From: a virus
DNA length: 21,010 nucleotides
IMG/VR virus record: IMGVR_UViG_3300025168_000829
Coordinates: 1 to 21,010 of that record
Direction: 5' to 3' (one strand)
The position numbers and the translations under genes were made by a program. The notes below the pieces were generated by a model. That model did not search any database and had not been told where the DNA came from. It worked only from the letters and a program-made list of their open reading frames with translations. Each line of letters begins with the position of its first letter. Position 1 is the stretch's first letter. Below are positions 17,140-21,010 of this stretch, one piece after another.

Positions 17140-17331
17140 ATGAGCAAGATATTCAACAAGCTATTCAGCGCCACAGAGCGTATCAGCTACCGACGGATGA
17201 CAGTGTTCGCGGCTTCGTGCGCGCTGCTCCTGGCTGACAAGATCGACGGTGACCAGTGGGTCATGATCGCCATCAGCTACATCGCTGGCCAAGCTGCTCC
17301 CGCAATGGCAGCAGCGATCAAGGGCAAGTAA
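17140..17331 (+). CDS. Candidate holin (two hydrophobic segments)
   Basis: A 63-residue protein with a basic amphipathic N-terminus (FNKLFSATERISYRR), a first hydrophobic segment at ~21-33 (TVFAASCALLLAD), a short polar turn (KIDGDQ) and a second hydrophobic segment at ~41-60 (WVMIAISYIAGQAAPAMAAA), ending in KGK. Size, two-segment topology and position immediately downstream of the amidase are those expected of a small class II-like holin that forms the inner-membrane lesion. The start at 17140 follows the amidase stop by one base with GAGAGAGG as ribosome site. The stop overlaps the next start (TAATG). Family membership cannot be shown by motif because holins are diverse. Confidence 0.7.
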   Translation: MSKIFNKLFSATERISYRRMTVFAASCALLLADKIDGDQWVMIAISYIAGQAAPAMAAAIKGK

Positions 17332-17594
17332 TGGTTGACGCGCTGGGCTGGGTAGTCGCGGGGGTGGTCGGTATTCTGGCCATTGTCTCGCAGTGCGTGA
17401 TCCGCAAGCGTGACAAGCTCAAGAAGCGCCCCACAGCGCCGCCTGAGCAAGTCGCCACTGTGCACGCTCGCGCTGCCATCGAAGACGCAGCACAGCGCAA
17501 CCTGGACACGATAGACGACGCTCTGAAGAGTGAGGACGCCGCTGATGAGTTGGCAGCCCTCGCCAACAGGGCGTCAGAGAGAAGATCAAAGTGA
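17331..17594 (+). CDS. Single-TM lysis-cassette protein
   Basis: An 87-residue protein with one N-terminal membrane segment (ALGWVVAGVVGILAIVSQCVI, about 4-24, quoted as ALGWVVAGVVGILAIVS) followed at once by a strongly basic patch (RKRDKLKKR). A mainly helical, acidic C-terminal domain follows (AAIEDAAQRNLDTIDDALKS). By the positive-inside rule the C-terminus should be cytoplasmic, which is opposite to a classical i-spanin. An antiholin or holin-regulatory role, or an unknown membrane protein, is therefore more likely than Rz. It is linked to its neighbours by TAATG upstream and GTGA downstream, which suggests tight stoichiometry. Confidence 0.7.
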   Translation: MVDALGWVVAGVVGILAIVSQCVIRKRDKLKKRPTAPPEQVATVHARAAIEDAAQRNLDTIDDALKSEDAADELAALANRASERRSK

Positions 17595-18019
17595 TAGCGA
17601 TGATGCTGCTGATAGCAGTCGGGTGGGCTGGAGGTCTTGCTGTACCGGTACAACGGGACGCGTCCCCAGGTGAATGCCTCCAGGCCACACCTCTCAGGGC
17701 TGGCGGTGTACTTCCTCCCGCAATGTTCAGCCCTGAGGGGACCGCCCGATGCACAGCGGTGATCATGCCGCCGACTCAGGTGGCCTATCTGCTACAGCTT
17801 GAGGAGTACCACGAGGCGACCGAGCGACTGAACGCGCTGGACCTGACTCTGCTCGAGACTGAGCGTGACTGGTACCGTGACAGACTTGCCACAGAGCTTG
17901 AGCCTGGGCCATGGTATGAACGACCAGCGGCACAGCGGTGGCTTGGTCGCGGTGAGATGATTGTACTTTTTGCGATAGTGACAGCAGGAGCGGGATATGC
18001 CTATAATGCAGGCAGGTGA
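17591..18019 (+). CDS. Spanin-like protein with both termini hydrophobic
   Basis: A 142-residue protein starting at GTG (GTGA overlap). It has an N-terminal hydrophobic export signal or anchor (MIAMMLLIAVGWAGGLAVP), a periplasmic-looking middle with two Cys (SPGEC and ARCTAV) that could form a disulphide, a helical/coiled-coil segment (YLLQLEEYHEATERLNALDL, then ETERDWYRDRL), and a C-terminal membrane segment (~120-138, MIVLFAIVTAGAGYAYN). This topology resembles unimolecular spanins that link inner and outer membranes, but no lipobox is seen before Cys29, so an N-terminal lipid anchor is unsupported. I call it spanin-like by layout and position. The first third of the coding DNA holds two 12-nt palindromes and a strong hairpin. 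Confidence 0.68.
   Translation: MIAMMLLIAVGWAGGLAVPVQRDASPGECLQATPLRAGGVLPPAMFSPEGTARCTAVIMPPTQVAYLLQLEEYHEATERLNALDLTLLETERDWYRDRLATELEPGPWYERPAAQRWLGRGEMIVLFAIVTAGAGYAYNAGR
17641..17666. repeat. Two adjacent 12-nt perfect palindromes
   Basis: TGTACCGGTACA (17641-17652) and GGGACGCGTCCC (17655-17666) are each exact 12-nt palindromes separated by two bases, inside the spanin-like gene. They may be codon coincidence or protein-binding dyads. Confidence 0.6.
17690..17740 (+). other. Intragenic 13-bp hairpin
   Basis: CCTCTCAGGGCTG (17690-17702) pairs with CAGCCCTGAGGGG (17728-17740) over 13 positions with a single G-U pair. The 25-base loop holds a further GCGG/CCGC pairing. No T-run follows, so it is not an intrinsic terminator. 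Confidence 0.65.
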
Positions 18020-18023
18020 TGAC

Positions 18024-18308
18024 ATGGCATCCAAACTAATGATCGCGGGTATACCGCTGCTGATCTCGCTTGGCGGGCTCATCTTTACGCTCGAGGCAAC
18101 AGCCCAAGAGAGCGAAGAGGTTGAGGAGCGCGTGCGCGTGCTCGAGGTCAAGCAGGCCGAGTCCAGCAGCACCAAGGTGATGGTCAGCCAGAACACTGAG
18201 CGCATGGCGCGACTCGAGGCTGTAGTCATGGAGAACGCCAAGCAACTCAACAAGCTGTCACAAGATATGGCCGCAGTATGCCAGGCCACCGGAGCCCGCT
18301 GCAGGTAG
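18024..18308 (+). CDS. Membrane-anchored or exported coiled-coil protein
   Basis: A 94-residue protein with an N-terminal hydrophobic segment (LMIAGIPLLISLGGLIFTL, ~5-23) followed by EATAQES, where ATA could be a signal peptidase site. The remainder is an unbroken charged coiled coil (EEVEERVRVLEVKQAE ... QLNKLSQDMAAV) with two Cys near the C-terminus (CQATGARC). Short TM-plus-coiled-coil proteins are common at the end of phage lysis modules, and a spanin or accessory role is possible. The start at 18024 is preceded by AGGTGA at 18014-18019; ATG 17997 and 18006 are in frame but lie within the previous gene. It is the last gene before the late terminator. Confidence 0.7.
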   Translation: MASKLMIAGIPLLISLGGLIFTLEATAQESEEVEERVRVLEVKQAESSSTKVMVSQNTERMARLEAVVMENAKQLNKLSQDMAAVCQATGARCR

Positions 18309-18346
18309 TATCGCCCCACATTTTAGCCATTGTTCGTCCTCTGGCG

Positions 18347-18385
18347 CGCCTCGTCTCATGCCCTCTGCTGAGTCGGGGCGTTTTT
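18347..18385 (+). terminator. Intrinsic terminator of the late operon
   Basis: CGCCTCG (18347-18353) pairs with CGGGGCG (18374-18380) with one G-U pair. After a symmetric T-T mismatch, CTCA (18355-18358) pairs with TGAG (18369-18372), leaving a 10-base loop. TTTTT follows immediately (18381-18385). It lies 38 bases after the last lysis-cassette stop and should end late transcription. Confidence 0.85.
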
Positions 18386-18453
18386 CTTTGATCTTTCTAA
18401 TGGTTGTACGTCTCTGCATTCGGTCATCTTTCTGGCAGGTAAATCAAAGAAAC

Positions 18454-18484
18454 TTCCCCCACGGCTATAATCCTGGATTATAAA
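18454..18484 (+). promoter_or_regulatory. Probable promoter of the second operon
   Basis: Two -10-like boxes are present: TATAAT (18466-18471) and TATAAA (18479-18484). The second sits in a CTGGAnTATAAA context shared with the promoter near 20224 and is 3 bases from the conserved leader. No good -35 is seen; TTCCCC at 18454-18459 aligns with the TTCACA of the other promoter but with 19-base spacing. An activator or a phage-modified polymerase is possible. Confidence 0.55.
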
Positions 18485-18487
18485 GGG

Positions 18488-18526
18488 GTCAGGCAATCAA
18501 GCCACACACCAAGGACGAACAAAATG
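18488..18526 (+). repeat. Leader copy 1 (promoter-proximal type)
   Basis: The 39 bases from GTCAGGCAATCAAGCC through ACACACC to AAGGACGAACAAAATG match leader copy 3 at 37 of 39 positions. GGC-AATCAA-GCC can form a small hairpin. Then come 7 A/C bases, the AAGGA ribosome site and an 8-base spacer to the start codon. It is probably the complete 5' UTR of the first transcript. Confidence 0.85.
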
Positions 18527-18718
18527 AACGCAGCAATCGAAGGTCAAAACGGTAGCATCATGCTTTTCTCATTCGAGCACCAAGCACGAGCAGAGCGCGC
18601 CAGAATGGTCGCCGAACAGCCACCAGGAGACACGACCAAAGTGACAGTGCAACCAACGACGGTGCGTGCTGGCGGTGTGATCTCGAAGCTATGGACTGTG
18701 ACTATTCGCTGGGCATAG
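18524..18718 (+). CDS. Hypothetical 64-residue early protein
   Basis: First gene of the second operon, started by leader copy 1 with AAGGA eight bases before ATG. The product has a short Asn/Gly N-terminus, a strand-like IMLFSFEH, a basic helix (QARAERARMVAEQ) and two C-terminal strands (TKVTVQPTTVRAG, KLWTVTIRWA). I recognise no family. Strong promoter-proximal placement and a good ribosome site suggest high early expression, as for small host-takeover proteins; that is inference. The stop is exactly 8 bases before the GGCCCC hairpin of the next leader. Confidence 0.75.
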   Translation: MNAAIEGQNGSIMLFSFEHQARAERARMVAEQPPGDTTKVTVQPTTVRAGGVISKLWTVTIRWA

Positions 18719-18726
18719 CCCTCACC

Positions 18727-18765
18727 GGCCCCCACGGGGGCCACAACCTAAGGACGAACAACATG
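18727..18765 (+). repeat. Leader copy 2 (intercistronic hairpin type)
   Basis: GGCCCC (18727-18732), CACG loop, GGGGCC (18737-18742), then ACAACCT and AAGGACGAACAACATG. The 39 bases match leader copy 4 at 37 positions. There is no T-run, so it does not look like a terminator. Confidence 0.88.
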
Positions 18766-19206
18766 AGCACTCAAGCAATCAACAGATTCAGAGCAATAAA
18801 CGCAAACCCAAACCGCACCAAGCGGGCCGAGGCGTTCCTCAAAAACAAGCGGATAAGCATGGGTGGGGGCTACGTCTGCGACGTTACCTGCGGCGAATGT
18901 AATAATACTGCTGCTGTAGCATTTGGAGGCTGGGACGCTATCGCATGTTCACAATGCGGCGCGGAGATGTACAGGCACGAAGCGATACCAGAGATCGATT
19001 GCTACTTCCGGCTCTACGCGGCTGGAGCTTGCGACAAATGGCACGCATTTGCTCAGATCTTTGCATACATCGATTCAAGCCGGGTCACGCTTAAGCAAGC
19101 TGCGAAGATCGGGACAGAGTACTGGGTACCGGAGTCTGCAACATACGAGATGCGCCAGCGATTCAACGCGCTTGATGCCGCTGGCAAAGATGCGGTGACG
19201 TCATGA
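18763..19206 (+). CDS. Zinc-ribbon-like early protein
   Basis: A 147-residue protein. A basic N-terminal helix (NPNRTKRAEAFLKNKR) is followed by a Cys cluster: Cys39, then CGEC (43-46), and CSQC (62-65) after a 15-residue spacer. This is the usual pair of knuckles of a zinc ribbon. The C-terminal part is helical with many aromatic residues (CYFRLYAAGACDKWHAFAQI, TEYWVPESATYEMRQRF). It may bind nucleic acid or a host protein; no family is recognised. The start at 18763 is fixed by the conserved leader and AAGGA site. The frame is open to 18691, but that would cross the hairpin. It overlaps the next gene by ATGA. Confidence 0.78.
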   Translation: MSTQAINRFRAINANPNRTKRAEAFLKNKRISMGGGYVCDVTCGECNNTAAVAFGGWDAIACSQCGAEMYRHEAIPEIDCYFRLYAAGACDKWHAFAQIFAYIDSSRVTLKQAAKIGTEYWVPESATYEMRQRFNALDAAGKDAVTS

Positions 19207-19544
19207 AGTTCAAAGCTACAGTCACCTTCCCAGGCGATCCGGGTGAGATGCTGGGCCTAGATATCAACGCGCCCGATGTACCTGAGTGTGAAGCACTTGA
19301 CAGATGGTTGTACGGCCACAGCGCTGGCACCACCCGGTCGAAGACAACGCTGCATCTGTTCGACCACGGAAGTCAGGATGACGCGCTGTGTGGCTCATAT
19401 ACGCCTGGTCAGTTCACTAGCGTGAGGTTGAGCTATGACGGCTTTGGAGGAAACCCAAATGCAGCGTCTCACTTTGTTACGGCAGGACAGAAATACAAGG
19501 TCTGCCTGAAGTGCCGCAAGATAGCCGAAGGACGTGAAGCATGA
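19203..19544 (+). CDS. Small Cys-motif protein (LCG ... CxKC type)
   Basis: A 113-residue protein beginning in an ATGA overlap. The N-terminal half is beta-like (FKATVTFPGDPGEMLGLDIN) with a DRWLYGHSAG segment. The C-terminal half has ALCG (Cys63) and, after about 37 residues, KVCLKC (Cys101, Cys104) near the end. The pattern '(H/T)-LCG ... V-x-C-x-x-C-x-K' is a common probable zinc-binding module in small phage and actinobacterial proteins, with no set function. His90 could be a fourth ligand. It is coupled to its neighbours on both sides by 4-base overlaps. Confidence 0.75.
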   Translation: MKFKATVTFPGDPGEMLGLDINAPDVPECEALDRWLYGHSAGTTRSKTTLHLFDHGSQDDALCGSYTPGQFTSVRLSYDGFGGNPNAASHFVTAGQKYKVCLKCRKIAEGREA

Positions 19545-19609
19545 CCGCCACTGATATCCTCGGCGCTGTGATCTGGACCGTCATCATGATTGCGATGGTG
19601 GCGGCATGA
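19541..19609 (+). CDS. 22-residue single-TM micropeptide
   Basis: ATG at 19541 lies in an ATGA overlap with the previous stop, and its own TGA (19607-19609) overlaps the next ATG in the same way. The peptide, MTATDILGAVIWTVIMIAMV then AA, is one hydrophobic helix long enough to span a membrane, with a short polar N-terminus. AAGGA at 19527-19531 is 9 bases upstream. Without it, a 61-base gap would break an otherwise fully coupled gene row. It could be an inhibitor or modifier of a host membrane protein, but nothing in the sequence shows a target. Confidence 0.62.
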   Translation: MTATDILGAVIWTVIMIAMVAA

Positions 19610-19914
19610 TTGGCGACAACGAGCACACCAAGAAGCTGGACAAGTACGACCAGGAGCGCGCCAAGCTCGAGCCCAAGGCCAAGGGCCTGCCACGGCACTG
19701 GCCGAAGATAGAGGTGCCCCCACGGCCCACCATCAGGCAACAGTTGCACGAGCGGGTTCTGCTCATGCGAGAGTCACTGGCATTCAGCCAGCGATGCCTG
19801 GACGCACAGAACGAGCGGTACCCTGAGTTCATTGACCACCAGTGGATTGCTGAGATACAGAAGGGTCACCGAGAACTCAAACAAGCGGAGCGAGAGCTTG
19901 ATGCCATTGTATGA
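19606..19914 (+). CDS. Hypothetical charged helical protein
   Basis: A 102-residue protein rich in Lys, Glu, Arg and Gln, with predicted helices at 5-25 (EHTKKLDKYDQERAKLEPKA) and 43-70 (IRQQLHERVLLMRESLAFSQ), and a C-terminal helix QKGHRELKQAERELDAI. A Pro-rich segment (HWPKIEVPPRP) separates the first two. There is no Cys motif or membrane segment and no recognised family; an all-helical bundle or oligomer is likely. It starts in an ATGA overlap with the micropeptide, preceded by GGTGG, and its end overlaps the FmdB-like gene by 14 bases. Confidence 0.72.
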   Translation: MIGDNEHTKKLDKYDQERAKLEPKAKGLPRHWPKIEVPPRPTIRQQLHERVLLMRESLAFSQRCLDAQNERYPEFIDHQWIAEIQKGHRELKQAERELDAIV

Positions 19915-20095
19915 ATACCGATGTTCGGAGTGTGCCACCCAGGTGGAGCAACTCCAGAAGCACGACGATCCAGCACCAACGTGCCAGAAGTGCGCCGACA
20001 CCGTCAACAAGCTGGTGAGGATGACCAAGCAGGTAAGCCGCACCAGCTTCCGCTTGGAGGGCGGCGGCTGGGCGCGCGACGGCTACAAAGGGTAA
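19901..20095 (+). CDS. FmdB-family zinc-ribbon protein
   Basis: A 64-residue protein with the FmdB-type N-terminus MPLYEYRCSECATQVEQLQK: Y-E-Y-x-C-x-x-C (Cys8, Cys11), then a spacer and C-Q-K-C (Cys28, Cys31). It closes with SFRLEGGGWARDGY, matching the 'F.L.G.GW....Y' end seen in many family members. FmdB proteins are small zinc ribbons of mostly unknown role (named from putative regulators of formamidase) and are common in phages and bacteria. The start at 19901 overlaps the previous gene by 14 bases, with GGAG upstream; the longer in-frame ATG at 19832 is inside that gene. It is the last gene before a probable terminator. Confidence 0.86.
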   Translation: MPLYEYRCSECATQVEQLQKHDDPAPTCQKCADTVNKLVRMTKQVSRTSFRLEGGGWARDGYKG

Positions 20096-20101
20096 AGGGA
20101 C

Positions 20102-20143
20102 GGCACAGCATACGGGTGATGGGGATCAACTGAACGCTGTGCC
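20102..20143 (+). repeat. 8-bp inverted repeat after the FmdB-like gene
   Basis: GGCACAGC (20102-20109) and GCTGTGCC (20136-20143) are perfect complements separated by 26 bases. It starts 6 bases after the stop codon and has no T-run of its own; it may protect the 3' end or pair with the following terminator region. Confidence 0.6.
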
Positions 20144-20190
20144 AAGCTCCGGCGGCGCGGTGTCGTCGGGGCTTATCTTCATCTTTCTTT
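20144..20190 (+). terminator. Probable intrinsic terminator
   Basis: AAGCTCCG (20144-20151) pairs with CGGGGCTT (20167-20174) with one G-U pair around a 15-base loop, followed by the T-rich ATCTTCATCTTTCTTT. The T-tract is interrupted, so termination may be partial. Layout and sequence (CGGGGC, then T-rich, then ATCTTTCT) mirror the late terminator region. Confidence 0.5.
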
Positions 20191-20200
20191 GAGAATATAC

Positions 20201-20229
20201 TTCACAGCGATATCGCGCTGGAGTATAAA
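20201..20229 (+). promoter_or_regulatory. Sigma70-like promoter
   Basis: TTCACA (20201-20206), a 17-base spacer and TATAAA (20224-20229). Transcription would begin near 20236, the first base of the conserved leader. It shares CTGGAnTATAAA with the promoter at 18454-18484. Confidence 0.7.
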
Positions 20230-20235
20230 CGAAGT

Positions 20236-20274
20236 GTCAGGCAATCAAGCCAAACACCAAGGACGAACAACATG
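20236..20274 (+). repeat. Leader copy 3 (promoter-proximal type)
   Basis: GTCAGGCAATCAAGCC, then AAACACC, then AAGGACGAACAACATG; 37 of 39 bases match leader copy 1. The leader starts at the predicted +1, so it should be the whole 5' UTR of this transcript. Confidence 0.87.
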
Positions 20275-20634
20275 AACATCACGACAGCAAAACAGACAGC
20301 GCGCGAAACCTTTGCCAAGTTCTTCAACCCAGCCATGCGGCTCGAGCACGGCTGTGACACGCTACAAATCGACCCAGGCGACGAACTGCGCGAGGAGTGC
20401 TCGACGCTGCCGCGCGGCGCTCACCTCATCGCTGCAAGTCGCGTCAGCGTTCACGCCGACGATCGTCACCTTTGGGTCTTCTTGTGCACCTTAGAGACTT
20501 CTGACGGTGTCGAGTTCGTGACTTGGCGCGCTAACGATGGCCGCACCGGAGACACAGCAGGGTGCTATCTTCGGAATGATTACGATACAGCCGATCAAGC
20601 CGTAGCGGGTTTCCACGCACGCGCACGGCGCTAA
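20272..20634 (+). CDS. Hypothetical 120-residue early protein
   Basis: The product begins with a basic helix (TAKQTARETFAKFFNPA), continues with a mixed alpha/beta body containing four Cys spread without a CxxC pair, strands HLIAASRVSVHADDRHLWVF and GVEFVTWRAND, and ends in a short basic helix (AVAGFHARARR). I do not recognise a family. It sits directly behind a sigma70-like promoter and leader copy 3, and its stop is exactly 8 bases before the next hairpin leader, as for the gene at 18524. The two proteins show no visible similarity. Confidence 0.75.
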   Translation: MNITTAKQTARETFAKFFNPAMRLEHGCDTLQIDPGDELREECSTLPRGAHLIAASRVSVHADDRHLWVFLCTLETSDGVEFVTWRANDGRTGDTAGCYLRNDYDTADQAVAGFHARARR

Positions 20635-20642
20635 CCACCAAC

Positions 20643-20681
20643 GGCCCCTACGGGGGCCACAACCCAAGGACGAACAACATG
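20643..20681 (+). repeat. Leader copy 4 (intercistronic hairpin type)
   Basis: GGCCCC (20643-20648), TACG loop, GGGGCC (20653-20658), then ACAACCC and AAGGACGAACAACATG. In RNA this is a C(UACG)G tetraloop, an exceptionally stable class. It matches leader copy 2 at 37 of 39 bases and has no T-run. Confidence 0.9.
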
Positions 20682-20870
20682 GAAGCCGATAGCAAACTAA
20701 CCGCCACAGTCTCGACGATCGCGACGATACTGAGCGACCTGGCAAAGCAAGCAGACGAGTGCCCTGCACCTGGGGCCGCGATGCCCTTCTTCGTCCAGCG
20801 TATGCAGCGCCTGGCCGAGATGCTGAATGAAGAAGTCAACGAGTACAACGACCAACATAAGCCCCTTTAA
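20679..20870 (+). CDS. Hypothetical 63-residue helical protein
   Basis: A small, mostly helical acidic protein: helix 1 (KLTATVSTIATILSDLAKQA), a CPAPGAAMP turn, and helix 2 (FFVQRMQRLAEMLNEEVNEY). It has no membrane segment and no family I recognise; a two-helix hairpin that dimerises is plausible. Its start is set by leader copy 4. The stop TAA forms part of the AAGGAGG ribosome site of the next gene, so the two are closely linked and probably co-translated. Confidence 0.75.
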   Translation: MEADSKLTATVSTIATILSDLAKQADECPAPGAAMPFFVQRMQRLAEMLNEEVNEYNDQHKPL

Positions 20871-20880
20871 GGAGGACGAT

Positions 20881-21010
20881 ATGCCGACAGCTAAGACCAA
20901 CGAACCGATCACCCTGGACGCCCTGCCCGCTGGCAGCGTAGTCGAGCTTCAGGGGAAGAAATACCCAACCCACGCTGGACTCCTGGCGCTAGCTCACGCC
21001 CACGGCATGA
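20881..21010 (+). CDS. Start of a gene, possibly a phage recombination/annealing protein (3' partial)
   Basis: The ATG is preceded by a near-perfect AAGGAGG (20869-20875) with 5-base spacing, the strongest ribosome site in this region and unlike the repeated leader used by its neighbours. Only 43 residues are visible: a disordered polar N-terminus, then a VVELQGKKYPTHAGLLALAH segment and AHGM at the edge. This 'G-K-x-Y-(P/V)-x-x-x-G-L-L-x-L-A-H-x-x-G' opening recalls the N-terminus of some phage single-strand annealing or DNA-metabolism proteins found in early regions. Too little is present to assign a function, and this should be treated as a lead only. Confidence 0.6.
   Translation, partial: MPTAKTNEPITLDALPAGSVVELQGKKYPTHAGLLALAHAHGM

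Noticed and set aside
17331-17594. Classical i-spanin (Rz) assignment
   Set aside because: The basic patch follows the membrane segment, which predicts a cytoplasmic C-terminus, and no Rz1-like lipoprotein is nested in it.
17690-17740. 13-bp hairpin as a terminator
   Set aside because: It is inside a coding frame and is followed by ACCGCCCG rather than T residues.
18312-18380. CGCCCC (18312-18317) pairing with GGGGCG (18375-18380) as the terminator stem
   Set aside because: The loop would be 57 bases; the nearer CGCCTCG/CGGGGCG stem with an internal CTCA/TGAG extension is a better fit.
18727-18742. GGCCCC/GGGGCC hairpin as an intrinsic terminator
   Set aside because: No T-run follows; the sequence after the stem is ACAACC and then a ribosome site.
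18691-18762. Earlier in-frame ATG for the zinc-ribbon-like gene
   Set aside because: Translation would begin in the previous gene and pass through the conserved hairpin leader; the leader's AAGGA site fixes the start at 18763.
18488-20681. The four repeated leaders as a CRISPR array
   Set aside because: Copies are few, far apart (roughly 200-1500 bases), each directly upstream of a gene, and contain a ribosome site; there is no regular spacer structure.

Overview
The window is about 21 kb of a tailed double-stranded DNA bacteriophage (Caudoviricetes), moderately GC-rich, with every supported gene on the + strand. A HK97-type head (maturation protease followed by a capsid protein with an N-terminal coiled-coil delta region), a 703-residue tape measure protein and no sheath gene point to a siphovirus with a long non-contractile tail. 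The fibre has sequence habits often seen in aquatic and marine phages: an N-terminal ITDRLIELANG-like block, ELxxLDG repeats, SIKAYVD and GTWQGTAI motifs, and a C-terminal knob ending in a YFNPDxTWIEL-like strand. This suggests an aquatic host, probably Gram-negative. No integrase, tRNA, CRISPR array or insertion sequence was seen.

The late region (1-18308) is one tightly packed transcription unit. It begins inside a protein that joins a portal C-terminus to a MuF-type minor head domain. Next come the prohead protease, the major capsid protein, two small Lys-tailed proteins, the head-tail connector, a gp10/gpG-like protein, a probable tail terminator and a DUF2341-like protein. The tail tube, two tail assembly chaperone frames (candidate +1 frameshift), the tape measure, two distal-tail/baseplate-hub candidates, a small beta protein, a long fibre and a beta-propeller-like protein follow. 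The lysis cassette ends the unit: amidase, two-TM holin candidate, single-TM protein, spanin-like protein and an exported or anchored coiled-coil protein. A strong intrinsic terminator lies at 18347-18385.

The second region (18386-21010) holds small, probably early, genes. Its regulatory DNA is its most distinctive content. Four genes are preceded by the same translation leader: a stem-loop ending in GCC, then exactly 7 A/C-rich bases, then AAGGACGAACAA and the start codon. Two copies are promoter-proximal 5' UTRs (37/39 identical to each other). Two are intercistronic, with a GGCCCC/GGGGCC hairpin exactly 8 nt after the previous stop codon (also 37/39 identical). The order terminator, promoter, 5' UTR leader, gene, hairpin leader, gene therefore occurs twice with unrelated coding cargo. 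The cargo includes three small Cys-cluster proteins, one of them FmdB-like, and a 22-residue membrane peptide coupled by ATGA overlaps on both sides. The window ends inside a gene that may be a recombination or annealing protein.
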